DNA of 7,433 nt from NCBI GenBank assembly GCA_029776465.1, contig JAKOTC010000103.1:1-7433 (forward strand), read 5' to 3'. Origin of the DNA: Bacillota bacterium. GTDB lineage: Bacteria; Bacillota; Clostridia; Oscillospirales; JAKOTC01. Shown here piece by piece: positions 1 to 5,060 of the stretch; the first letter of the stretch is position 1, and every line of letters starts with the position of its first letter. The translations under genes and the position numbers were made by a program. The notes below the pieces were generated by a model. The model was not told the origin of the DNA. It worked only from the letters and a program-made list of their open reading frames with translations, and did no database searches.

Positions 1-155
1 AAGAGCTTGAGGCTTTGCTTACCTCCCTCGGCTGTCCCACCGGGCTGGCGGAAATCGGAATGCCCTCGGAGAATCGTCTGATGCGGTTTGTTCCCTATGC
101 CCGGGCCCGTCTGACCATGCTTCGGATTCTGGCCGACTTCAACCTGCTTCCTTAA
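1..155 (+). CDS. C-terminal end of a probable sn-glycerol-1-phosphate dehydrogenase (AraM/EgsA-like), partial
   Basis: Only the last 50 codons are present; the reading frame begins at base 3 and stops with TAA at 153-155. The visible peptide has a GCPTGLAEIGM segment followed by YARARLTMLRILADFNLLP. Known family feature: AraM/EgsA proteins end with a short 'APT-PEE-IGI' turn and a final helix of the type A-x-x-x-R-x-R-Y-T-x-L-x-L-L-x-x-L-G-L-L, which this tail matches in spacing and hydrophobic pattern. Such enzymes reduce dihydroxyacetone phosphate to sn-glycerol-1-phosphate with NAD(P)H and need a divalent metal, but none of the catalytic part lies in this window. The next gene starts two bases after the stop, so the two are probably co-transcribed. 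Another iron-alcohol-dehydrogenase-like protein cannot be excluded from so short a tail. Confidence 0.55.
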   Translation, partial: ELEALLTSLGCPTGLAEIGMPSENRLMRFVPYARARLTMLRILADFNLLP

Positions 156-157
156 TT

Positions 158-898
158 ATGGACAACATCCGGTTTGAGGAGGCCTGCATCAAGGCTCGAG
201 CGGAGGCCCTGAAAGTGGGAATCGGCCGCTTGGGGGAAAAATCCCTGCATGCGGCGCTGAAATATTACTATGAGCCCTACTCCGACAGCCACGAGGCCAA
301 GATCGGGGGTTTTGTGGCCGACATTGTAGGGGAAAAGGGCATTATCGAAATCCAAACCCGCCAGTTCAATCGGCTGCGCCGGAAGCTGGACTGCTTTCTG
401 GAGGTTGGGCGGGTTCGGGTGGTCTATCCCGTTGCGCAAATCAAATACCTGCAGTGGATGGACCCGGAGACAGGGGAGCTGTTCGCCCGGCGCAAATCCC
501 CCCGCACGGGAGTGCCTTATGAAATCCTCCCCGAGCTTTATAAAATCAAAGACCGGCTCTGCCATCCCAACCTCAGTCTGACCATCGCCCTGCTGGAGGT
601 GGAGGAAATCCGAAGCCTGAACGGCTGGAGCCCGGACAAAAAGAAGGGCTCCTCCCGATTCGACCGAATCCCCATCCGCATGCTGGGAGAGGTGGACATT
701 GAATGTCCGGCCGATTACCAAAAGCTGATCCCGCCCGGTTTGGAAGAAAGGTTCTCCTCCGGGGACTATGCAAAAGCCGCCCGCCTCTCCCGCTCGGCCG
801 CCCAGACAGCCCTGAATGTGCTGTACCATATGGGCGCCGTGGCCCGGGTGGGCAAGAAAGGCAACGCTTTTTTATATCAAAAAAATCAGCATATATAA
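158..898 (+). CDS. Uncharacterised protein: putative PD-(D/E)XK nuclease-like domain plus C-terminal winged helix
   Basis: A 246-residue soluble protein without signal peptide or membrane segment. I cannot assign it to a named family. Residues 20-95 run in the order expected of a PD-(D/E)XK core: a helix with Glu27 (GEKSLHAALK), strand (HEAKIGG), strand with Asp55 (FVADIV), strand with Glu64-Ile-Gln66 (GIIEIQT), a basic helix (FNRLRRKLDCFL, 70-81), then strand VRVVYPV. Gln replacing the usual Lys is tolerated in some members of that superfamily, for example BglII. Residues about 195-241 (GDYAKAARLSRSAAQTALN, then a helix and a beta hairpin with GKKGNAFLY) look like a winged helix for DNA binding. 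The nuclease fold and any catalytic activity are inference. The ATG lies two bases after the upstream stop and has no visible Shine-Dalgarno sequence, which suggests translational coupling to the upstream gene. A terminator hairpin begins in its stop codon. The gene is surely coding; its function is unknown. Confidence 0.85.
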   Translation: MDNIRFEEACIKARAEALKVGIGRLGEKSLHAALKYYYEPYSDSHEAKIGGFVADIVGEKGIIEIQTRQFNRLRRKLDCFLEVGRVRVVYPVAQIKYLQWMDPETGELFARRKSPRTGVPYEILPELYKIKDRLCHPNLSLTIALLEVEEIRSLNGWSPDKKKGSSRFDRIPIRMLGEVDIECPADYQKLIPPGLEERFSSGDYAKAARLSRSAAQTALNVLYHMGAVARVGKKGNAFLYQKNQHI

Positions 899-958
899 AC
901 TCCCAGCTTAGTCAACTGTGTTACGCAGCCGACCGGAGCGGGGAGTTTCTATTTTATT
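897..958 (+). terminator. Intrinsic terminator of the uncharacterised gene, possibly bidirectional
   Basis: An 8-bp stem, AAACTCCC (897-904) with GGGAGTTT (941-948), starts inside the TAA stop codon. The long loop can continue pairing: GCT 906-908 with AGC 937-939, GTC 911-913 with GAC 931-933, and CTG 916-918 with CAG 926-928. A T-rich tail, CTATTTTATTT, follows. Read on the minus strand the same stem is followed about 10 bases later by a run of T, so it may also stop transcripts from the convergent aminotransferase operon. Confidence 0.7.
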
Positions 959-974
959 TGCATATATCACTGGC

Positions 975-1108
975 AGCCGCCGGAAAGCCGGACAAAGCCG
1001 CCGCCCCGCCCCAAGCCTTCGGCTTGGGCGGGATGAAATGGGCCCCCCATTTCATCCCGGCAACATTTCATGTTGCCGGGGCGGCGGCGTGCGGCGGTCA
1101 AAGCGGCT
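975..1108. repeat. GC-rich branched palindrome: outer stem enclosing three perfect hairpins
   Basis: The outer arms are GCCGCCGCCCCG (997-1008) and CGGGGCGGCGGC (1077-1088), a perfect 12-bp match. Between them lie three consecutive hairpins: CCCAAGCC/GGCTTGGG with loop TTC (1010-1028), a perfect 13-bp stem with loop CCC (1030-1058), and CCGGCAACAT/ATGTTGCCGG with loop TTC (1057-1079). The third hairpin and the outer stem share bases 1077-1079, and the second and third share 1057-1058, so not every pair can form at once. AGCCGC (975-980) and GCGGCT (1103-1108) could close a still wider stem that reaches the stop codon of the aminotransferase gene. No T tract follows on either strand, so this is not a classic terminator. 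It is more like a multi-stem intergenic repeat (REP/BIME-like) or a structured 3' UTR of the aminotransferase mRNA. Confidence 0.7.
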
Positions 1109-2400
1109 CAGCGGAAGAGATTAATGCTCCGCCCGGTGTTCTCCTGGGTCGTGGTGACCCCCAGCTCTTTTTCATAGGTGATCAGCGCATCCAGGTTTTC
1201 CAACACCTTGTAATAGGCCTCTATGTATTGATTCACCAGCTCGGGGCAGATATTCTCAAAGCGGGGTGCCATCATAAAGGTATCCTCTCCCAAGGCCTCG
1301 GTCACCGGAAGCCTGAGATCGGGTACCGCCGGCCCGCAGTCGTGATAGGGTCCGCCCTCTACAAAAATCGGCGCGTAGTGCAAACGGCCGTACCCGCAGG
1401 TTCCGCAGAGAACCCCCTCGGCGCTGACAGCCTTCAGCAGGGTATTCAGGCTAAGTCCGCCCAGCTTGGAGGCGTCATACCGGACATAGTGATAGGCATA
1501 GACCCTTCTGGCTCCCTCCGGTACCTTTTGCGGTCGGATGAAACCCAGTTTTGCCACTTCATCCTCCAGCCTCTTGCCCTGACTGTCCCGGATCTCATTC
1601 CGCTCGTCCAAACGATCCAGCTCCACATTGGCAACAGCGATGCCCAGGGGATGAACCCGGTATTTATATGCCATGCCGGTCAGGGTGTATTTGCTATAAG
1701 GGGAGTCGGGGGGCAGCTCGCGAATCCGCTCGTAATGGCCGTATGCCACCGCCCGTTCATACACATCCCGGTCGTTGGTGACAAAGACGCCGCCTTCGCC
1801 TGCGCAGAGAAGCTTGGTATCCTGCATGGAGAAGCAGCCCGCATCCCCGATAGTGCCGACTTTTTTGCCTTTGTAAGTGGCTCCGTGGGCGTGGGAGCAG
1901 TCCTCAATCACCTTCAGGTTGTGCTTTTTGGCAATCGCCATAATGGCGTCCATATCGGCGGGGCATCCCCAGACATGCACCACCATGATCGCCTTGGTTC
2001 TGGGGGTGATTCTTCTCTCGATATCGGCGGGATCCAGGGTGAAGGTCTCCGGGTCCACCTCGCAGAAAACCGGGACGCCCCTCGCCGAAAGAATGGGCAC
2101 CACCGTGGCCCAGAAGGTGTAGGAGGGCACAATCACCTCATCCCCCGGCTCAACCCCCACTGCCCAGACGGCGCTGTTGAGGGTGGCGGTTCCGTTGTTC
2201 ATGGCGAGGGCGTATTGAGCCCCTATGTAATCCGCAAATTTCTTTTCGAACTCCCTCACGATGGGATTCATGGACAACTTGTTGCTGTCCAGAACCGCGT
2301 TAACGGCAGCCCGGGATTTTTCATCCACCAGCGGGCGGTTGCCCACCTTTTCATAATCCAACCGAACGGCTTTTTCGCCGCCCAAAAGAGCAAGACTCAT
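1108..2400 (-). CDS. DegT/DnrJ/EryC1/StrS family PLP-dependent sugar or cyclitol aminotransferase
   Basis: A 430-residue fold-type I aminotransferase. Family members transfer an amino group, usually from glutamate or glutamine, to a keto-sugar or keto-cyclitol in the cytoplasm. Visible landmarks: the NNGTATLNS loop (68-76) that holds the PLP phosphate, PSYTFWATV (92-100), Asp167 in VIEDCSHAHGA contacting the PLP ring nitrogen, and FSMQDTKLLCAGEGG (190-204) with Lys196 as the Schiff-base lysine. A C-terminal region rich in Cys, Gly and Tyr (about 331-355) probably lines the substrate site. At 430 residues it is longer than the typical 370-390 and nearer the RifK/StsC/NtdA-like size class. The start was chosen at the ATG at 2400 because AAAGGGG lies 8 bases before it; an upstream in-frame start would overlap the previous gene. 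It follows the dehydrogenase gene by 26 bases, so the two form one operon. The exact substrate is not readable. Confidence 0.93.
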   Translation of the reverse strand: MSLALLGGEKAVRLDYEKVGNRPLVDEKSRAAVNAVLDSNKLSMNPIVREFEKKFADYIGAQYALAMNNGTATLNSAVWAVGVEPGDEVIVPSYTFWATVVPILSARGVPVFCEVDPETFTLDPADIERRITPRTKAIMVVHVWGCPADMDAIMAIAKKHNLKVIEDCSHAHGATYKGKKVGTIGDAGCFSMQDTKLLCAGEGGVFVTNDRDVYERAVAYGHYERIRELPPDSPYSKYTLTGMAYKYRVHPLGIAVANVELDRLDERNEIRDSQGKRLEDEVAKLGFIRPQKVPEGARRVYAYHYVRYDASKLGGLSLNTLLKAVSAEGVLCGTCGYGRLHYAPIFVEGGPYHDCGPAVPDLRLPVTEALGEDTFMMAPRFENICPELVNQYIEAYYKVLENLDALITYEKELGVTTTQENTGRSINLFR

Positions 2401-2426
2401 AGATAAAACCCCTTTATCATTGTATT

Positions 2427-3443
2427 CTACAGTGTAATCGTCTTCCCTGTCCGGGAGGACTCGTAAATAGCCAGAATCAAATCCACCGCTTCCCGTCCCT
2501 TTTTCAGATCGATCTTGGGCTGGCAGTCTTCCCAAACAGCATGGACAAAATCTTCGATCAGCTTTTTATGTCCCTCAATGCCGAAGTTGGTGGGAACGCT
2601 GGAGGTATCGGTCACCTTACCGGCACTCAGCCGTTCCTCCGGCTCGTCCCTCAGCCGCCATCCGGTAATCTGATCCTCCGTGATGGTAATGGTGCCGTTC
2701 TCCCCGGTCACCTGCAGCACTCGTGGGTAGCCCGGATATACCGAGGTGGTGCCCACGATATGACCCAGCGCACCGTTTTCAAACTCCAGCAGAGCCACCG
2801 CGGTATCCTCCACCTCAATTTGATGGTATAGGGTTCTGACATGGGCGGTCACTCTTTTGACCGGCCCCATCAGGTACAGCAGCATCCCCACCCCGTGAAT
2901 CCCCTGATTCATCAGAGCGCCTCCGCCGTCCATCGCCCAGGTGCCCCGCCAGGAGGAGCTTTGATAATATTCCCGGGTGCGCAGAAATTTCATGGTGATG
3001 TCACCCAGGATCAGCTTTCCCAGCCGCCCGCTCTCCACCGCCTGCTTGGCCTGCTCCATGGCCTGAGAAAACAGGTACTGGGAAACGGCGCAAAGCTTGA
3101 CCCCGTTGCGTTCCACCGCTTCCTCCAGCCCGTCCAGCTGCTCGGCGGTGATGCCGATGGGTTTTTCAAGGACAATGTGCTTGCCTGAGTTTGCCGCTTG
3201 AATGGCCTGAGACGCGTGCAGCCCGCTGGGGGTACAGATGCAAACCGCGTCAATGTCGGAAGTCAGCAGCTCCTCCAGGGTGGCAAAAGCTTTGGCCCCG
3301 TATTTCTGCCCAAAGGCATGGGCGGACTCCTGCCGAATGTCGGTGACCCCGGTCAAAACCGCGCCTTCAATCTCACCAATGGCACGGGCATGCCAGTCGG
3401 AAATCACACCGCATCCGACAATGCCAAACCGTATTTGCTTCAA
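2427..3443 (-). CDS. Gfo/Idh/MocA family NAD(P)-dependent sugar/cyclitol dehydrogenase
   Basis: A 338-residue cytoplasmic oxidoreductase. The N-terminal Rossmann fold carries GIVGCGVIS (7-15) and the family signature EKP (93-95), whose Lys is catalytic in relatives. The C-terminal alpha/beta domain shows YYQSSSWRGTWAMDGGGAL (159-177) and NQGIH (179-183), with His183 in the usual catalytic position, and EDTAVALLEF (212-221). The YY-x-S-x-x-W-R-G-T and DGGG-x-L-x-N-Q-G-I-H pattern is common in sugar-oxidising members, including WlbA/WbpB-type enzymes that oxidise C3 of a UDP-sugar. The start is a TTG at 3443: it is in frame and GGAG lies 7 bases upstream, while the nearby ATG is out of frame and stops after two codons. 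It is the first gene of an operon with the aminotransferase, which suggests that it makes the ketone the partner then aminates. The substrate is unknown. Confidence 0.93.
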   Translation of the reverse strand: MKQIRFGIVGCGVISDWHARAIGEIEGAVLTGVTDIRQESAHAFGQKYGAKAFATLEELLTSDIDAVCICTPSGLHASQAIQAANSGKHIVLEKPIGITAEQLDGLEEAVERNGVKLCAVSQYLFSQAMEQAKQAVESGRLGKLILGDITMKFLRTREYYQSSSWRGTWAMDGGGALMNQGIHGVGMLLYLMGPVKRVTAHVRTLYHQIEVEDTAVALLEFENGALGHIVGTTSVYPGYPRVLQVTGENGTITITEDQITGWRLRDEPEERLSAGKVTDTSSVPTNFGIEGHKKLIEDFVHAVWEDCQPKIDLKKGREAVDLILAIYESSRTGKTITL

Positions 3444-3476
3444 ACCATCACTCCGCCTCTCTTTTTTCCTAATTCC

Positions 3477-3505
3477 ATTATAGTAAAACTTTACATCAAT
3501 TGTAA
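3477..3505 (-). promoter_or_regulatory. Promoter of the dehydrogenase-aminotransferase operon
   Basis: On the minus strand a perfect -10 TATAAT (3482-3477) lies 17 bases from a weak -35 TTACAA (3505-3500). An 18-base spacing to GTTACA is an alternative. Transcription would start near 3470, giving a leader of about 27 bases before the TTG start. The weak -35 inside an inverted repeat suggests control by a regulator. Confidence 0.6.
3491..3505. promoter_or_regulatory. Candidate operator TTACA-N5-TGTAA
   Basis: TTACATCAATTGTAA is an inverted repeat with 5-bp arms. It covers the -35 element and part of the spacer of the minus-strand promoter, a normal place for a repressor site. The binding protein is not encoded in this window, so its identity is open. 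Confidence 0.4.
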
Positions 3506-3518
3506 CTTCTTCTATCCG

Positions 3519-3535
3519 AAATTTTGATAAAATTT
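3519..3535. promoter_or_regulatory. AT-rich palindrome AAATTTT-GAT-AAAATTT between the divergent promoters
   Basis: Perfect 7-bp arms around GAT, lying between the two promoters, 14 bases upstream of the minus-strand -35 and 18 bases upstream of the plus-strand -35. It could be a regulator site acting on both directions or simply bent AT-rich upstream DNA. The second half belongs to a short direct repeat of ATTTTGAT-like sequence. Confidence 0.3.
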
Positions 3536-3552
3536 TTGATTTTTTTCCTTAC

Positions 3553-3581
3553 TTGTGCAAACGGGAAACAGTTGGTATAAT
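3553..3581 (+). promoter_or_regulatory. Promoter of the epimerase gene
   Basis: A perfect -10 TATAAT (3576-3581) stands exactly 17 bases after TTGTGC (3553-3558), which keeps only the TTG of the -35 consensus. The start of transcription is expected near 3588, giving a leader of about 33 bases. The translation signal is CGGAGGA at 3608-3614, 7 bases before the ATG at 3621. Confidence 0.65.
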
Positions 3582-3620
3582 GGTGTAAAGAGATATAAAA
3601 AATGCAACGGAGGATTTGAC

Positions 3621-4283
3621 ATGCCCGGTAAAATTTCCGCATCCATGATGTGCGCGAGCTTTGCTCAGCTTGAAAACGACGTAAGAATTCTGGAAAACGG
3701 AGAGGTGGAATATCTCCACATTGATATTATGGACGGACATTTTGTCCCCAACTTCACCCTGGGGCCGGACTATGTCAATGCCCTCCGAGAGATCACCGAC
3801 ATTCCCATGGACATCCACCTGATGGTAGAGAAGCCCGAGAATTGGATTGACGTCTTTTCCCCTCAAAAGGGGGATATTGTGGTGGTTCATCAGGAGGCCA
3901 CCCACCACCTCCAACGGGTTCTGGCCAAAATCAAAGCCACCGGGGCCACGCCGGGCGTCGCTCTCAACCCGGCCACTCCCCTCTGCATGCTGGAAAACGT
4001 GCTGGAGGATGTGGGGGTGGTGCTGATTATGACGGTGAATCCGGGATATGCCGGCCAGAAGCTGGTGCCCCAAACCCTGCAGAAAATCGCCGTTTTGAAG
4101 CAGCAGCTGGAGTCGGGCGGGTATGCCGTCGAAATCGAGGTAGACGGAAATGTCAATCTGGAGAACGCCGCTTTGATGCGCCAGGCAGGCGCCGATCTTT
4201 TCGTGGCCGGTTCCTCCGGCCTCTTCATCCCCGGCCAGCCTCTGGAGGACTCGATTGCCCGGCTGAGAGAAGTCATCCGCTGA
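3621..4283 (+). CDS. Ribulose-phosphate 3-epimerase family protein, most like D-allulose-6-phosphate 3-epimerase (AlsE)
   Basis: A 220-residue TIM barrel of the metal-dependent Rpe family, which moves a proton at C3 of a ketose phosphate in the cytoplasm. The expected residues are present: His33 and Asp35 in HIDIMDGHFVPN, His66 in IHLMV, and Asp175 in EIEVDGN as metal ligands and acid/base pair, plus the phosphate-binding region with MTVNPGYAGQ (137-146) and VAGSSGLF (195-202). Features that favour AlsE over Rpe are SMMC near the N-terminus (AlsE has SLMC, Rpe has SILSADF), HIDIMDGHFVPN, PGYAGQ rather than PGFGGQ, and SSGLF rather than SAIF. Full length matches the family. The ATG at 3621 has a strong GGAGG 7 bases upstream; an earlier in-frame GTG/TTG-type start would lie upstream of the promoter -10. 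It is transcribed alone, divergent from a sugar dehydrogenase/aminotransferase operon, and ends at a strong terminator. The epimerase family is certain; the AlsE-like specificity is inferred from a few motifs. Confidence 0.93.
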   Translation: MPGKISASMMCASFAQLENDVRILENGEVEYLHIDIMDGHFVPNFTLGPDYVNALREITDIPMDIHLMVEKPENWIDVFSPQKGDIVVVHQEATHHLQRVLAKIKATGATPGVALNPATPLCMLENVLEDVGVVLIMTVNPGYAGQKLVPQTLQKIAVLKQQLESGGYAVEIEVDGNVNLENAALMRQAGADLFVAGSSGLFIPGQPLEDSIARLREVIR

Positions 4284-4310
4284 CCTGTTATCTAACTTTT
4301 AAAACGTATA

Positions 4311-4350
4311 AAAACGCCGCCGCAAGGATCAACTCTTGCGGCGGCGTTTT
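4311..4350 (+). terminator. Intrinsic terminator after the epimerase gene
   Basis: A perfect 16-bp stem, AAAACGCCGCCGCAAG (4311-4326) with CTTGCGGCGGCGTTTT (4335-4350), and an 8-base loop. The GC-rich core flanked by AAAA and TTTT makes it able to act in both directions. It lies 27 bases after the epimerase stop. Confidence 0.9.
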
Positions 4351-4374
4351 GACTGGACAATTTTGCTCGACAGG

Positions 4375-4403
4375 TTGCTTGCTTTTCTAATATATGATAT
4401 TAT
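4375..4403 (+). promoter_or_regulatory. Likely promoter of the degraded zinc-ribbon gene
   Basis: TTGCTT (4375-4380) and TATTAT (4398-4403) are separated by 17 bases in a strongly AT-rich stretch. A second -10-like sequence (TATAGT near 4429) lies closer to the gene without a clear -35, so the exact promoter is uncertain. The ribosome binding site GGGAGGG ends 5 bases before the ATG at 4449. Confidence 0.4.
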
Positions 4404-4448
4404 TATGATGATTTATCCATATTATGTTATAGTAAAGGGAGGGTAATC

Positions 4449-4746
4449 ATGAACTGTTTCAAATGCGGCAGCCAAATTCCCGACTCGGAAAACATCTGTC
4501 CATTTTGCGGCTCATCCCAGACTTTTTTACTTGTCCAGAGATTATAACACTAAAATTAACAAAATAAAAACCGATGGTTCCGATGCTATTCAGGTGTTGG
4601 AGTTCTGGGGAGACAAATACAACATTGCCGGCGACTGGATCTATTATCAAAACCCGGATTGGATGATCCCCGAATATACCGGAGATAACGGTTCAACCTT
4701 ATGGAAGGTAAAATTTGACAGTTCTGAAAATCAGGAAATCGGATAG
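4449..4746 (+). pseudogene. Remnant of a zinc-ribbon/DUF5050-type protein, internally deleted and frame-disrupted
   Basis: The first frame (4449-4547) encodes 32 residues with a zinc ribbon: C3-x2-C6 and C17-P-x-C20 within MNCFKCGSQIPDSENICPF. It has a strong GGGAGGG site and then stops at TAA. The second segment (4531-4746, shifted by one base) reads INKIKTDGS and later NIAGDWIYYQN. This is the repeat pattern of the DUF5050 beta-propeller-like domain (x-Y-K-I-x-T-D-G-S, then a strand with D-W-I-Y-Y). Known architecture: zinc ribbon, often a membrane helix and linker, then several such repeats. Here the helix, linker and most blades are missing, and the two parts meet at a run of six T (4523-4528). 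Removing one T would join them as QTF-YLSRDYNTK. The segment is also more AT-rich than the flanking enzymes. I read it as a decayed gene. A short functional zinc-ribbon protein or programmed frameshifting is possible but less likely. Confidence 0.6.
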
Positions 4747-4790
4747 GGTTAAGCCCAACACGCTGAGTCCGGGATAGTGTTCTGCATGTG

Positions 4791-4832
4791 AAAAAAATCA
4801 GCACACCAGATAGATCTGGTGTGCTTTCTATA
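4791..4832. terminator. Bidirectional intrinsic terminator
   Basis: An 11-bp perfect stem, AGCACACCAGA (4800-4810) with TCTGGTGTGCT (4815-4825), and loop TAGA. TTTCTATATT follows on the plus strand. Seven A at 4791-4797 precede it, giving a U run when it is read on the minus strand. It closes the transcription unit of the degraded zinc-ribbon gene 54 bases after its last stop. Confidence 0.8.
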
Positions 4833-4952
4833 TTCCCTCCCTTCTGCCTTAAAACCCGCTAATTTGTTACTCATTTTTCAGCAAAAATGCAGTCCCTTAA
4901 AACTTTTCCCGCATTTTAAAAACAGGCGCGAAAAAGGGAAATGGAAAAAACA

Positions 4953-4970
4953 TTGTTATAACTATATCAA
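4953..4970. promoter_or_regulatory. 18-bp dyad resembling a Rex redox-repressor site
   Basis: TTGTTATAACTATATCAA has the symmetric form TTG-n-TATA-nn-TATA-n-CAA. Against the Rex consensus of Firmicutes, TTGTTAA-N4-TTAACAA, 11 of the 14 fixed positions agree by my count. Rex senses the NADH/NAD+ ratio, which would suit an upstream site for nfnAB. However, it lies about 58 bases upstream of the -35 rather than over the promoter, so the assignment is tentative. Confidence 0.35.
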
Positions 4971-4977
4971 TTTGCGC

Positions 4978-5009
4978 AAAAAAGAAAAGCCGGATGTTTT
5001 TAAACCGGC
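4978..5009 (-). terminator. Terminator-like hairpin on the minus strand
   Basis: Read on the minus strand, GCCGG and CCGGC (5009-5005 and 4993-4989) pair around an 11-base loop and are followed directly by TTTTCTTTTTT (4988-4978). The stem is short but wholly G/C. No minus-strand gene lies upstream of it, so it would end an antisense transcript from the nfnA leader, if one exists. Confidence 0.35.
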
Positions 5010-5027
5010 CAAACTTGCAGGGAGGTG

Positions 5028-5056
5028 TTGAAAAGCTTGCATCCTCATAGTATAAT
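5028..5056 (+). promoter_or_regulatory. Strong promoter of the nfnAB operon
   Basis: TTGAAA (5028-5033), a 17-base spacer and a perfect TATAAT (5051-5056), the best sigma-A type promoter in the window. The transcript should start near 5063, leaving a leader of about 72 bases before the nfnA ATG. Confidence 0.8.
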
Positions 5057-5060
5057 AGAG

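Larger units (their letters stand above)
4833..5027. other. AT-rich intergenic region upstream of nfnA, no convincing gene
   Basis: Possible small reading frames here lack ribosome binding sites and family-like sequence. What it does hold are short dyads: ATTTTT/AAAAAT around CAGC near 4873-4888, AAAATGC paired with GCATTTT near 4884-4917, the 18-bp Rex-like dyad at 4953-4970, the perfect palindrome TTTGCGCAAA at 4971-4980, and the hairpin at 4989-5009. This density of dyads suggests regulatory DNA or an untranslated RNA rather than empty spacer. Confidence 0.5.

Noticed and set aside
975..1108. CRISPR array or tRNA-like cloverleaf
   Set aside because: The hairpin arms differ from one another and there are no equal-length spacers, so it is not CRISPR. 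No anticodon-arm, T-loop GTTCRA motif or acceptor-stem geometry of a tRNA is present.
703..2406. A 567-codon plus-strand open frame running antisense through the aminotransferase gene
   Set aside because: It has no family-like motifs or ribosome binding site. It crosses a terminator and the branched palindrome and lies opposite a gene with full PLP-aminotransferase signatures. GC-rich coding DNA readily leaves its antisense frames open.
2401..2535. An earlier start for the aminotransferase at 2535, adding 45 residues
   Set aside because: The extension would overlap the end of the dehydrogenase gene and has no homology-like pattern. The ATG at 2400 has AAAGGGG at proper spacing.
3555..3620. 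An earlier start for the epimerase at 3555
   Set aside because: It lies within the promoter -35/-10 region, upstream of the expected transcript start. The ATG at 3621 has a perfect GGAGG.
4819..5031. A 70-codon plus-strand frame in the intergenic region before nfnA
   Set aside because: It starts inside a terminator stem, has no ribosome binding site, is Lys/Phe-rich from AT-rich DNA and runs through several dyads and into the nfnA promoter.
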